From Bifidobacterium gallicum DSM 20093 = LMG 11596 (GTDB lineage Bacteria; Actinomycetota; Actinomycetes; Actinomycetales; Bifidobacteriaceae): a stretch of 64,000 bases of DNA. Below the pieces are notes generated by a model that was not told the origin of the DNA, searched no databases, and was given only the letters and a program-made list of their open reading frames with translations. The translations under genes were made by a program, and so were the position numbers. Below are positions 8,620 to 17,253 of the stretch, in pieces. Location: positions 1 to 64,000 of the forward strand of contig NZ_JGYW01000004.1 in the NCBI RefSeq assembly GCF_000741205.1. Direction: 5' to 3'. Numbering within the stretch: the stretch's first letter is position 1; each line of letters starts with the position of its first letter.

Positions 8620-8880
8620 TCGTTAGGCTATCTGCCCTTTATAAGTCAACAGGTCATAGGTCAACACACATTCGATGCGAATGGGTGCATCACAGCCACG
8701 AAGGCCATGAAAGCCTTGGGTGCTATGGAGCCATGCATGGCGGCAAATGGCGGCAATGACGGCAATGCCGATTGGTGAGCTGTCTGCCACTGTGCCACCT
8801 GGTCATCCCACCACCCGTGAGCGTTCGTCGATGTACACCAACGCCAAACGCCAACCGCGCCGAAAGAAAGAAGGAATGCC
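8620..8880 (+). other. Long rpsF-ssb intercistronic gap
   Basis: There are 261 bases between rpsF and ssb, unusually long for this operon. It contains several GGCGGCAATG-like short repeats near 8740-8765 but no gene. An internal promoter is possible but none stands out. Confidence 0.4.
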
Positions 8881-9489
8881 ATGGCAGGTGAAACAGTTAT
8901 CACCATTGTGGGCAATCTCACCGGTGACCCCGAGCTGCGTACGTTGAACAGTGGCGCAGTGGTAGCGAGCTTCACTATTGCTTCCACGCCGCGCACGTAC
9001 AACCGCAACTCCGGTCAGTTTGAAGACGGCAACGCGTTGTTCATGCGTTGTTCGGCTTGGCGTGACCTTGGCGAGCACTGCGCGAAGTCGTTGAGCAAGG
9101 GTACGCGTGTCATTGCCCAAGGCCGTTTGCAGCAGCGCAGCTATCAGGCCCAGGATGGTTCCCAGCGTACCGTGGTGGAGCTGCAGGTGGACGAAATCGG
9201 TCCATCGCTGCGCTATGCCACAGCCCAGGTGCAGCGCCAGTCGTCCTCTGGCGGATTCAATGCCAACAATGGTGGCGGATTCAACCAGAACAATGGCGGC
9301 AATGGCGGCTATCAGGGTGGTGCCAACTATCAAGGCGGCGCCGGATACCAAGGTGGCGGTTCCAACTTTGGAGCCCAGCCCCAGCAGCTCGCAACCGATC
9401 CGTGGAGTTCGCCGGCTCCGGCCGATGATCCCTACACGAGCTTCGGTGCAAGCGAGTTCGGTGGCGCATCGCAGGAACCTGAGTTCTGA
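8881..9489 (+). CDS. ssb: Single-stranded DNA-binding protein
   Basis: The 202-residue protein has an OB-fold (ETVITIVGNLTGDPELRTLN, FMRCSAWRDLGEHCAKSL, VIAQGRLQQRSYQ) over about residues 1-115. A Gly/Asn/Gln-rich linker with repeats such as NNGGGFNQNNGGNGGYQGG follows, and a short acidic tip ends in phenylalanine (QEPEF). The tip normally recruits DNA-repair and replication partners. It is preceded by GAAGGAATGCC. It lies between the genes for S6 and S18, as in many bacteria. Confidence 0.97.
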   Translation: MAGETVITIVGNLTGDPELRTLNSGAVVASFTIASTPRTYNRNSGQFEDGNALFMRCSAWRDLGEHCAKSLSKGTRVIAQGRLQQRSYQAQDGSQRTVVELQVDEIGPSLRYATAQVQRQSSSGGFNANNGGGFNQNNGGNGGYQGGANYQGGAGYQGGGSNFGAQPQQLATDPWSSPAPADDPYTSFGASEFGGASQEPEF

Positions 9490-9638
9490 TTGCACGCTTG
9501 GGAAACGTCGTCGCGCGTTCGCGATGGATGATCACCCAGTGACCGCAAACATCGCATGAAACAGCATGTAGCTGCATGTAATGCCTGTATTTGTTGACTG
9601 AATATCGATAATTTCAACTCGTTCAAGGAGAACATAAG

Positions 9639-9887
9639 ATGTCACGCAAGAGGCCGCAACCACCGGTCAAGCCGTTCAAGAAGAAGCCGAATCCGCTCAA
9701 GGCCGCCAAGGTCACCGAGATTGATTACAAGGACGTTGCACTGCTGCGCAAGTTCATCTCGGACCGCGGCAAGATCCGTTCCCGTCGTATTACCGGCGTG
9801 ACTGTGCAGGAACAGCGCAAGATCGCCACGGCCATCAAGAATGCCCGTGAAATGGCGCTGCTTCCGTACGCCACCAACGGTCGCTGA
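9639..9887 (+). CDS. rpsR: 30S ribosomal protein S18
   Basis: An 82-residue S18 with the conserved [19 protein letters not shown] and [19 protein letters not shown] segments and a basic N-terminal extension. It contains no cysteine and so is of the zinc-independent (C-minus) type. AAGGAGAA precedes the ATG. Third gene of the operon, 15 bases before rplI. Confidence 0.97.
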   Translation: MSRKRPQPPVKPFKKKPNPLKAAKVTEIDYKDVALLRKFISDRGKIRSRRITGVTVQEQRKIATAIKNAREMALLPYATNGR

Positions 9888-9902
9888 GTTGAGGAGTGAA
9901 CA

Positions 9903-10349
9903 ATGGCTGAAACCAAGCTTATTCTTACCAAGTCCGTCCCGAACCTCGGCAACGAGGGCGACATTGTAACCGTCAAGGCTGGTTACGCTCGCAACTACCT
10001 GATTCCTCAGGGCATGGCATTTGAGTGGACGAAGAAGGCCGCCGCTCAGGCCGAGGCCATGAAGAAGGCCCGCCTGGCTCGCGCTGTGGCGTCCCGTGAG
10101 GATGCCGTGGCTGCCAAGGGTCAGATCGAAGGCGCCGTCGTGGAGATTCCGGCCAAGGTTTCCGAGTCCGGCAAGCTGTTCGGCGGCATCTCGACCGACA
10201 AGATCGCTGCTGCTCTGGCTTCCAAGGCCGCTGTGGATCCGAAGGCCATCACTGTGGCCCCGATCAAGACCACGGGCGAATTCCCGGCAACCGTCGCTCT
10301 GCACCCGGAGATCTCCGCAACGTTCACCGTCAAGGTCGTCGCCGAGTAA
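9903..10349 (+). CDS. rplI: 50S ribosomal protein L9
   Basis: The 148-residue L9 shows the N-terminal domain with [20 protein letters not shown] and [20 protein letters not shown], a long connecting helix, and the C-terminal rRNA-binding domain. GAGGAGTGAACA precedes the ATG. It ends the operon in front of a strong terminator. Confidence 0.97.
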   Translation: MAETKLILTKSVPNLGNEGDIVTVKAGYARNYLIPQGMAFEWTKKAAAQAEAMKKARLARAVASREDAVAAKGQIEGAVVEIPAKVSESGKLFGGISTDKIAAALASKAAVDPKAITVAPIKTTGEFPATVALHPEISATFTVKVVAE

Positions 10350-10401
10350 GCACGGTTTGTCCGTCTTTCATTAAGGCATTGATTGCCTGGGCTTAAGCAA
10401 T

Positions 10402-10449
10402 AAGGGAGGGTTGCGTACCTGCATGGTGCGCAACCCTCCCTTGTTTTTT
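10402..10449 (+). terminator. Terminator of the rpsF-rplI operon
   Basis: AAGGGAGGGTTGCG pairs perfectly with CGCAACCCTCCCTT around a 13-base loop, followed by GTTTTTTC. Confidence 0.95.
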
Positions 10450-10557
10450 CTATTATTATTTCTGTTATTGCCCGCTAGGCATTGCACCATCAAACCCTAT
10501 CCGAAACTATGAAGGCGTCCTACGCTGCATCGCTATGGATGGTGCCGAGGGTGGATT

Positions 10558-11985
10558 TTAATAATAATCGTCATCCTCATCTACCGTGACGTCCACGCTG
10601 TCACCATTGATTGCGAACGATCCGGACATGTAGCCAATGGATGTGGAGCTCTGTTCCGGCGTCCAGCCTGACGAGCTTTTGCTCTCATACGTGTATTTCA
10701 TGCGGCCGTTGTTGACGGCAAATGATCCCTCTTCCATCGAGATATTGCTCTCGGTCACAGTCGGGTAGTCGCTGACCGTCCATGAGAAATTGCGGTATTT
10801 GTCGTATGACGACATGTAGGTGCCGAACGGGCAGCCTGCTGGCTCATTGTCTTTGGATTTTGCGCATGTGTCAATCGTTGCATTCACTTCGTTTTGGATT
10901 GCTTCCACTAAGTCATCGGTAGGTGAGATTGCAATGCGGCCTGTGACAGTGTTCTGAGACGAATCCGGGTTACTGCCTGTGATGCTGGCCACGATGCTCG
11001 CATTTTTGGAGTCCAGATACTTTGACTTGCCTGCGCTGGCCGTGTATTTGCCGGGGTAAACGGCAAATGTTCTGGCTGAATAATCGCTATCTGCCGGGTC
11101 AAGGCTGTTCTTGTCGCTGACCTTGACGCCATTGATCGTGATGCTGTCCAATGAATTCGGATACGACACTTGGATTTTTGCAATCAATGGTTCGGCAACC
11201 ACCCAGTTCATGAACAGCAAGGCTTTGCGGCCCTGTTTGCTCATTTTCAGTTCGGTTTCCCACTGTTTGCCACCAAGCGTGTAGGTGACGGTCAACACTT
11301 TGGCGGCGCCGTTGTTCTGCGACTTGGTGATTTGCACATTGCTGATATGGCTGTTGGCATCGCCCGCTGCCGCATTCGTCAGCAACACGGATTGCTCGGC
11401 ATCCAACTGCGGGTTGGCCAATGTGTTGGCCTTGGCGTAGTCGCCACTAGCAATAGCCGTCAAATATTCGTTTGCCACCGCCTTCTCGCTAAACACCGTG
11501 GCGTTGACGATGCCTAGCACAATGCCGCAGATGATCAGAAAACCGGCTGCAATGGCACCAAGCAGCAGATTGCGCTTTGTGGTTGCAGACATTGGTCTGG
11601 TGGCGACTGTCAGCGTGCTGGACCCGTAAGGCGCTGATGGGGCAGTGCTGGCGGTGTATGGCGTATTTGGTCTTGGAGCCGGATCGGCCATGGGACTGAT
11701 GGGACTCGGCTCAGGAGCGGCGTCCACGGGCGGCATTGCAGCTCCGGTAAGAGGGGGAGCCATGGGGTTAGGGGCTGGCGCAGAGATTGGTGCGGGTGCT
11801 GTGCCTGGTGCTGTGCCTGGTGCTGCTGGCGTTGGGAATGGATGTGTTGGTTGACCAGTAGTTGCAGTGGTGGGAGCCGGTACTGCGGATGCCGGGTCTT
11901 GGGTCGCATTGGCAACGGCAGTGCCGCACTGTCTACAAAATCGTGCCGAATCCGGAATCGGCGCTCCACAATGCGAACAAATCAT
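10558..11985 (-). CDS. Zinc-ribbon, Pro-rich, single-TM protein (TcaA/YvbJ-like)
   Basis: 475 residues. A cytoplasmic zinc ribbon (CSHCG at 3-7, CRQCG at 17-21) is followed by a Pro/Ala-rich segment to about 130 and one membrane helix (139-161). The large outer domain begins with SEKAVANEYLTAIASGDYAK and resembles the helical region of TcaA/YvbJ-type proteins, where the outer part is repeated. It ends with an acidic DEDDDYY tail. A role in cell-envelope sensing is possible but is inference. AAGGGGG precedes the ATG. It diverges from a second protein of the same layout at 12207, so the two probably act together or arose by duplication. Confidence 0.82.
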   Translation of the reverse strand: MICSHCGAPIPDSARFCRQCGTAVANATQDPASAVPAPTTATTGQPTHPFPTPAAPGTAPGTAPAPISAPAPNPMAPPLTGAAMPPVDAAPEPSPISPMADPAPRPNTPYTASTAPSAPYGSSTLTVATRPMSATTKRNLLLGAIAAGFLIICGIVLGIVNATVFSEKAVANEYLTAIASGDYAKANTLANPQLDAEQSVLLTNAAAGDANSHISNVQITKSQNNGAAKVLTVTYTLGGKQWETELKMSKQGRKALLFMNWVVAEPLIAKIQVSYPNSLDSITINGVKVSDKNSLDPADSDYSARTFAVYPGKYTASAGKSKYLDSKNASIVASITGSNPDSSQNTVTGRIAISPTDDLVEAIQNEVNATIDTCAKSKDNEPAGCPFGTYMSSYDKYRNFSWTVSDYPTVTESNISMEEGSFAVNNGRMKYTYESKSSSGWTPEQSSTSIGYMSGSFAINGDSVDVTVDEDDDYY

Positions 11986-12206
11986 GATTGCCCCCTTCTG
12001 CCTTTTCTCTCCTCATATTCATTGCTGCTGTTGTAGCGGCGAGGAATAGTAACATGATATCCATCTATTTTTGCTATGACTACTTTCAACATTGTTGGTT
12101 GCACAATATGGATATTGGATAGAATGTCAACAGTACGGGGGTATTGCCGTTCGAGTGTGATTGTGAATGGCATGCGTTTGAGAAGTTGTGAGAAAGGGAG
12201 CGGATC

Positions 12207-13877
12207 ATGGGTAATTGCACACATTGTGGTGCTCAGTTATCACCGGGAGCGGCATTTTGTGCAAGCTGTGGCACGGCTGTGTCAGTGGCGATGTGCCCGC
12301 AATGCGGCAACCCAGTAGATGCGTCGATGCATTTTTGTGCCAGCTGTGGAGCGTCATTGCAGCCTGTTGTGGATTCAGATGCCACGCATCTAGCGCGGGG
12401 CGGTGATTCGGCTGCGGATACCTCTGGAGCGGCTTGGGGTGCTCCGCCACCAGACGCGGGAGCTGTGCCTGCTCCCTCTCTGGCCCCGACTCCTTATCCG
12501 GGAATAGCACCTGGCGTGGCGCCGCCTTCGCCAAGCGTGACGCCGCCGTCACCAAGCATGGCACCTGCGCCTTCGGATTATGCGGCGCCTGCTCCTGCAG
12601 CACCCGCTGCGGATCCTGGTTTTGCTGAAACTGTGTTGCCGGTGGAAGGCATAGACTTTGCTCAAACCGTGCTTCCTGAAGACATGGCATCGATGTATGC
12701 GATGCCGCAGGGCGCGGTAGGGTATGGCCAAGCGTCGATGTTCCCCAATGCAGCGCTTGATGCGTCCAAGGATTCCTCGCAGCCGGTTCCTGCGACACCG
12801 GTTGCTTCACACATGGTTGCAACCACGGGAACTGGGACTGGAACGGGATCTGCAGCAACACCGCCACCCACTACGCCACTACCTTCCACACCGCCCTCAC
12901 TATTGGGGTCAGGGAATAATAACGGTTCGAACAATAATCCAAAACGACCACCCATCATTTGGATTGTTGTGGCGGCAGTTGCGGTAATTCTTATTGTGAT
13001 TGGCGTGGTTTTTGGCGTTTCGCGCGCGAACAGCAATGCCAGTCACACAGTGGAGACAAGCACAGCCGCGTCACCAGGCAAGTCACACAACAATGGTGCG
13101 GATGATGCAGGCAAAGATGAATCCGATGAAGAAGCCAAGTCATGTACAGCTCTGCCTGATGCCATATTGGATACAGTCAAACTGAGTGGCGAATCTATGG
13201 TGGCCAAGCTCGAGCTCGCCGCTCCATCCTGCAAGGATGCGCGCTATGAAGAGTCGGATGTGCGCGTGACGTTAAAAGATGACGATGGTGATGTGATTGC
13301 GGCCGCAGTCTATGACTTTGCCGATAAGCCGATCACGTTCGCATCCGGTGAGGCCACGGTGTCGCTTGCGTTCGATATCAACCAGTATTGGCGTCCTGTG
13401 GGTCAGATTGACGACGATGATGTGTCGGTGGTGTGGCAATCGGATGCGGAGCGTGACGGCAACGCTGCCGCCGATGTGGACGGCGCGTTGGGCGGGGCGA
13501 ACATCAGCAACGACGATTGCGAGAAATATGCACAGGCCGCGTTGAGCACGCAGCTGACTCATGACAAGTCGGATGCGTCCGATTTTTATTACACATACAC
13601 GGATCAGCTTTCAAGCAAGCGATTCGGCATGGAGATTGAAGGTAAGTCGTGGACGTACACCGATATTTACCGCCATTTCCTCAAGATGCAAATCAAGCAT
13701 CCCAAGGCGTTGCTGATTTGGGCCGCCGACTATTACAACTATACGAAGCACAACCATGATGCCGACTATTACGTGATTCTGTGTGGCGAGAGTTTCTCTG
13801 ATATAAAGGCCGCTGAAGCATGGTGTACGCGCAATGGGTATGGTTCTGCTGATTGCATTCCTGTGGATCTGCAATGA
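12207..13877 (+). CDS. Double zinc-ribbon, Pro-rich, single-TM protein
   Basis: 556 residues of unknown function. Two zinc ribbons lie at the N-terminus (Cys 4/7/18/21 and 30/33/44/47). A Pro/Ala-rich cytoplasmic stretch follows, containing a duplicated TVLP motif (ETVLPVEG and QTVLPEDM), which could be phosphothreonine sites. The membrane helix is at about 249-271. The outer part is acidic and carries six cysteines; it ends in a Tyr/Asp-rich C-terminal domain (DASDFYYTYTDQ, HNHDADYYVILCGES). AAAGGGAGC precedes the ATG. Divergent with the zinc-ribbon gene at 10558-11985 across a 221-base region. Confidence 0.82.
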   Translation: MGNCTHCGAQLSPGAAFCASCGTAVSVAMCPQCGNPVDASMHFCASCGASLQPVVDSDATHLARGGDSAADTSGAAWGAPPPDAGAVPAPSLAPTPYPGIAPGVAPPSPSVTPPSPSMAPAPSDYAAPAPAAPAADPGFAETVLPVEGIDFAQTVLPEDMASMYAMPQGAVGYGQASMFPNAALDASKDSSQPVPATPVASHMVATTGTGTGTGSAATPPPTTPLPSTPPSLLGSGNNNGSNNNPKRPPIIWIVVAAVAVILIVIGVVFGVSRANSNASHTVETSTAASPGKSHNNGADDAGKDESDEEAKSCTALPDAILDTVKLSGESMVAKLELAAPSCKDARYEESDVRVTLKDDDGDVIAAAVYDFADKPITFASGEATVSLAFDINQYWRPVGQIDDDDVSVVWQSDAERDGNAAADVDGALGGANISNDDCEKYAQAALSTQLTHDKSDASDFYYTYTDQLSSKRFGMEIEGKSWTYTDIYRHFLKMQIKHPKALLIWAADYYNYTKHNHDADYYVILCGESFSDIKAAEAWCTRNGYGSADCIPVDLQ

Positions 13878-13914
13878 CGGGCCATGCATAGGATGCGTAG
13901 ATAGTGGGTGCTGG

Positions 13915-13938
13915 ATATCGTTGGAAGGGCAACGATAT
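13915..13938. other. Perfect 9-bp hairpin after the zinc-ribbon gene
   Basis: ATATCGTTG (13915-13923) and CAACGATAT (13930-13938) enclose GAAGGG. No T tract follows, so it may act as a transcript 3' end, an operator or a weak terminator. Confidence 0.5.
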
Positions 13939-14003
13939 TCGGTACTCCAACACGAGGTCATAGGAGCGAATGTAAGACCCACGTCGAGCGCGACACGCCG
14001 AAG

Positions 14004-14031
14004 TTGCGGATATTGTGTGTGGGTGTATATT
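14004..14031 (+). promoter_or_regulatory. Candidate promoter of tRNA-Lys
   Basis: TTGCGG (14004-14009) and TATATT (14026-14031) are 16 bases apart. Start would be about 13 bases before the tRNA 5' end. Confidence 0.5.
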
Positions 14032-14051
14032 TATCTCTTGGTTCGGCCAAC

Positions 14052-14128
14052 GCCCCTTTAGCTCAGTTGGTTAGAGCAGCTGACTCTTAATCAGCGTGTC
14101 CAGGGTTCGAATCCCTGAGGGGGCACCA
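14052..14128 (+). tRNA. tRNA-Lys (anticodon CTT)
   Basis: A complete cloverleaf: acceptor GCCCCTT paired with AGGGGGC, D arm GCTC/GAGC, anticodon stem GCTGA/TCAGC with loop CTCTTAA (anticodon CTT), T arm CAGGG-TTCGAAT-CCCTG, discriminator A and an encoded CCA. Confidence 0.97.
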
Positions 14129-14130
14129 CC

Positions 14131-14165
14131 AAGAAGCCTCAGTCGAGTTTCGACTGAGGCTTCTC
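14131..14165 (+). terminator. Terminator after tRNA-Lys
   Basis: AGAAGCCTCAGTCGA (14132-14146) pairs perfectly with TCGACTGAGGCTTCT across GTT. The T tract is short (TTCTCTC). Confidence 0.75.
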
Positions 14166-14249
14166 TCGTATCCGCCCAATGCGCTGTGGCTGTAACGAGG
14201 CTACGGGGATGCGCCTCGACTATGGATTCGGGCATTATTTGTATCTTTG

Positions 14250-14672
14250 CTGACCAGGTTGGTAAACGGAGATGCCGTTTTGCGTCCTGTTTTGTAGTTT
14301 TGCTGACCAGCGTGGTCAGGGGAGATGCGGTTTTTCGCCCCGATATGGAGTTTTGCTGACCAGCGTGGTCAGGAAAGATACCTTTTTACGCCCCGATATG
14401 GAGTTTTGCTGACCAGCGTGGTCAGGAAAGGTGCGGTTTGCTCCTCAATTGGTAGTTTTCCTTACCATGCTGGTCAGGAGAGATGCCGTTTTGTGACCCG
14501 ATATGTAGTTTTCCTGACCGTCCGGGTCAGGGGAGATGCGGTTTCTTGCCCCGATATGGAGTTTTGCTGACCATGCTGGTCAGGGGAGGTGCGGTTTGCT
14601 CCTCAATTTGGAGTTTTTCCTGGCCGGCGTGGTCAGGAAAGATGCATTTTCGCCCGTATGGTCCGCGGACAT
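14250..14672. repeat. 53-bp periodic palindromic repeat, array 2 (8 units)
   Basis: Cores start at 14250, 14303, 14356, 14409, 14461, 14514, 14567 and 14620; all steps are 53 except one of 52. Three adjacent units have the identical core CTGACCAGCGTGGTCAG. The intervening sequence, approximately GGGGAGATGCGGTTT then CCCGATATGGAGTTTTG, differs from array 1 but keeps the ATGC arm. It follows tRNA-Lys and precedes a gene remnant; no gene lies within it. Confidence 0.93.
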
Positions 14673-14685
14673 TGGCGAAGGCGCG

Positions 14686-15168
14686 TCAGGGGCTTATGGC
14701 ATGCAGACGCATCGCGAGCGCCACGATGTTGATCACCTCGTATGATTCGGCGGCGAGCAGCATCGCGCCAAGGCTTTCATGTGTGTCGGCGTTGAACAGC
14801 ACACGCACGCCCTGCGCAGTCAAATCATCCAGGACTGCCTGTGCAATGTCGTCGTCTTCACGCTCGAGCAGCCGTGAAGAATGCTGCAGCACGGTGACCT
14901 GGCTGCCGAAATCGGCGAACATCGACGCGAACTCGAGCCCGATATAACCGCCGCCAATGATCACGAGACGCTGGGGCAGCTCCTCAAGTTCCATGATGCG
15001 CGTGCTCGTGTAGACACCCGGCGTTTCTGTAAGGCCGGCAATGGGCGGCAGCATAGCCTGCGCTCCCGTATTGATGAAGATTCGATCGCCTGTCAGCGTG
15101 AGTGTTTCGCGCTCGCCGTGACCCTCGCGCTCGCCCGTAACCTCGGCCGAAAGAACTCCGTCCGCCAT
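14686..15168 (-). pseudogene. Remnant of a pyridine nucleotide-disulfide oxidoreductase
   Basis: The 160-residue frame contains the NAD-binding core (RLVIIGGGYIGLEFASMF, VTVLQHSSRLLEREDDDIA) and the preceding FAD-domain segment FINTGAQAMLPPIAGLTETP. It then jumps from GVRVLFNADT directly to HESLGAMLLAAESYEVINIV, a segment from the dimerisation domain at the C-terminus of such enzymes. The N-terminal FAD-binding part with the redox disulfide, most of the middle, and the last residues are missing. It is therefore a gene with a 5' truncation and an internal deletion. Such enzymes normally have about 450 residues. Confidence 0.8.
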
Positions 15169-15294
15169 CCCGCCCCCGCGCTACCATCGTAGTGGCGCAG
15201 CTCGCGCCACCTCCGTCCCCATGCTTAAAGCCGGTTGCGTATGTGCATAAGCCGGACGGTGCGTAGATTTTTCGAGAGACTGAAGGATTATCCA

Positions 15295-16029
15295 GTGGAG
15301 TACACACTGTTTACCAAACTTGCCGCTGAGTTTGTGGGCACGGCCGTGCTCATGATTTTCGGCAATGGCGCTGTTGCCAATGTGGAACTGAAGAACACGA
15401 AAGGCCATAATGCAGGCTGGTTGAACATCGCCATGGGCTACGGCTTCGGTGTCATGTTCCCCGTGCTGATGTTCGGTGGCATCTCGGGTGCCCAGATCAA
15501 CCCGGCCATGACGTTGGCCCAGGCTGTCAACGGCATGTTCCCATGGAGCTTGGTAGCCCCCTACATCATCGCCCAGCTGCTCGGCGCCGCTGTTGGCCAG
15601 CTCATTGTGTACGCCGTCTACTACCCGCATTACAAGGAAACCGAGAACCCCGAGGCCATTCTCGGCACGTTCTGCACGACCGACGCTTACGGCAGCCGCC
15701 TCAACTATTTCGTCAACGAGTTCGTCGGCACGATGCTGCTCGTGCTCGGCGCGCTGTGCTGCCTGGAACTGCAGTGGGGCAGCCAGGATTACGCAGCCGC
15801 CTCAATCGTCGTCGGCTTCATTGTGTGGGGTCTCGTCACCTCGCTCGGCGGCCCGACTGGCCCTGGCCTGAACCCGGCCCGCGATTTGATGCCGCGTGTG
15901 CTGCACTCGATCCTGCCGATTCCGCACAAGGGTTCGTCGCGCTGGGACGAAGCGTGGATTCCCGTTGTCGCCCCGATTTTCGGCGGCATGCTCGGCTGCT
16001 GGCTGTTCAACGTGCTGTTCGCCATCTGA
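15295..16029 (+). CDS. glpF: Glycerol uptake facilitator / aquaglyceroporin (MIP family)
   Basis: 244 residues with the six-helix MIP fold and both NPA boxes (GAQINPAMTLAQ and GPGLNPARDLMP). The Asp after the second NPA-Arg is typical of glycerol facilitators. The GTG at 15295 follows GAAGGA by 7 bases; the frame extends further upstream to 15235, but that part does not look like a MIP N-terminus. It acts in the cytoplasmic membrane as a passive channel for glycerol or small solutes. No glycerol kinase gene is adjacent. Confidence 0.93.
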   Translation: MEYTLFTKLAAEFVGTAVLMIFGNGAVANVELKNTKGHNAGWLNIAMGYGFGVMFPVLMFGGISGAQINPAMTLAQAVNGMFPWSLVAPYIIAQLLGAAVGQLIVYAVYYPHYKETENPEAILGTFCTTDAYGSRLNYFVNEFVGTMLLVLGALCCLELQWGSQDYAAASIVVGFIVWGLVTSLGGPTGPGLNPARDLMPRVLHSILPIPHKGSSRWDEAWIPVVAPIFGGMLGCWLFNVLFAI

Positions 16030-16092
16030 TTGCTGGCGTTGATCAGCGCCAGTTCGCTGGGCCGCACCTCGCGCCCGGCTGCAATCTGAAAT

Positions 16093-16137
16093 AACATGTG
16101 CCGTTCCGCCATCTCGACGGGACGGCACATGTTGTTT
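16093..16137 (+). terminator. Terminator after glpF
   Basis: AACATGTGCCGT and ACGGCACATGTT form the main stem, with TCCG/CGGG extending it and GTTT following. Confidence 0.75.
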
Positions 16138-16221
16138 CAGCTCGCACTACCATAATATGAATGCGCACTTGATGCCGTGAACAGCACGGGCGTGCAAGGA
16201 TCGTAACCGGGAGGGACGCGC

Positions 16222-17154
16222 ATGGCCAGACATTTGAAACAACAACCTGCACACATGCGCCGTGTATATATGATGCGCCGCATCGTGGCCCTCGTGATTG
16301 TTGCGCTGTTCGTCGCGCTCGTCGTGATCAGCGTGCGCGGCTCGCATCAAGCCCGCAACCAGCATGCGGCAATCGCGACATCCGCAGCTTCGTCCACTTC
16401 ATCCGCTGCTTCCTCGCCAGCTCCATCCGCATCGTCCCCTTCAGCTGAGCAATCCTCACCCAAGTCGTCCTCACCCAAGCCATCCGCATCGTCCTCCTCC
16501 TCACCGAGCGCCGATCCCAAGCAGCAAGCCGAGCAGCAGGCCAAGCAAGAGGAGCAGCGTCAGCTCGACGCGCTCGCCGCCCCATTAAGTGACGATGAAC
16601 GTTCCGCAATCCTCGCGTCGGCCAAGAAAGCTTCCGAAGATCAAGGCAAGCAGCCCATGCAGATGGTCTATTGCGTGTCCACTAAAGGGAATGTGGGTTC
16701 AGCTGACGGGTTCGCCGACACGGTGTACCGCGTGCTGAACAACGAGCATGGATGGCCGCGTTCCGGCGTCGTGTTCACGCAGGGTGACGAGTCGAACTGT
16801 ACGGTCACAATCACGCTGTCGCAGCCCGAGCTCGTGCCGTCGTTCTCGGAATATTGCTCGCCTGAATACAGCTGCCGCGTGGGTTCTGACGTGATCATCA
16901 ACAAGAAACGCTGGGACAATGCTGTGGACGACTGGCTCAAGGCCGGTGGCAATCTCGCGATGTATCGCACAATGGTCATCAATCATGAGATGGGCCACGC
17001 GCTCGGGCATCGAGACAATGAAACAACGTGCGCAGGGGAGGGGAAGAAAGCCCCGCTCATGCAGGAACAGTCGATGTTCCTCAAGGGTTGCGTGCCCAAC
17101 CCGTACCCGCTCGACGACGAGCAGTGGACGACATTCGTAGGCCCCAACGCTTAA
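16222..17154 (+). CDS. DUF3152 family membrane-anchored putative zinc protease
   Basis: 310 residues. An N-terminal membrane helix (about 19-38) is followed by a Ser/Pro/Ala-rich spacer to about 95. The globular extracellular domain carries the metalloprotease-like motif HEMGHALGH at about 254-262 (HExxHxxGH). This is the actinobacterial DUF3152 layout. Four cysteines flank the motif (SNCTV, YCSPEYSCR, TTCAG, KGCVP) and probably form disulfides. GGAGGG lies 6 bases before the ATG. Function and substrate are unknown; proteolytic activity is inferred from the motif only. Confidence 0.88.
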   Translation: MARHLKQQPAHMRRVYMMRRIVALVIVALFVALVVISVRGSHQARNQHAAIATSAASSTSSAASSPAPSASSPSAEQSSPKSSSPKPSASSSSSPSADPKQQAEQQAKQEEQRQLDALAAPLSDDERSAILASAKKASEDQGKQPMQMVYCVSTKGNVGSADGFADTVYRVLNNEHGWPRSGVVFTQGDESNCTVTITLSQPELVPSFSEYCSPEYSCRVGSDVIINKKRWDNAVDDWLKAGGNLAMYRTMVINHEMGHALGHRDNETTCAGEGKKAPLMQEQSMFLKGCVPNPYPLDDEQWTTFVGPNA

Positions 17155-17253
17155 CATTCGAGCCGTCCGTTCGCTGCACTGCAAATCTTTAGCTGCACAA
17201 CCGCAGCGGATTCGCAGCAGCTCCTCCGCTTGAACAAAGAAAGGCTCCGTGGT

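Noticed and set aside
9639-9887. S18 without cysteines as a zinc-starvation paralogue
   Set aside because: It is in the normal rpsF-ssb-rpsR-rplI operon with no zinc-uptake genes or Zur-like site, so it is taken as the main S18.
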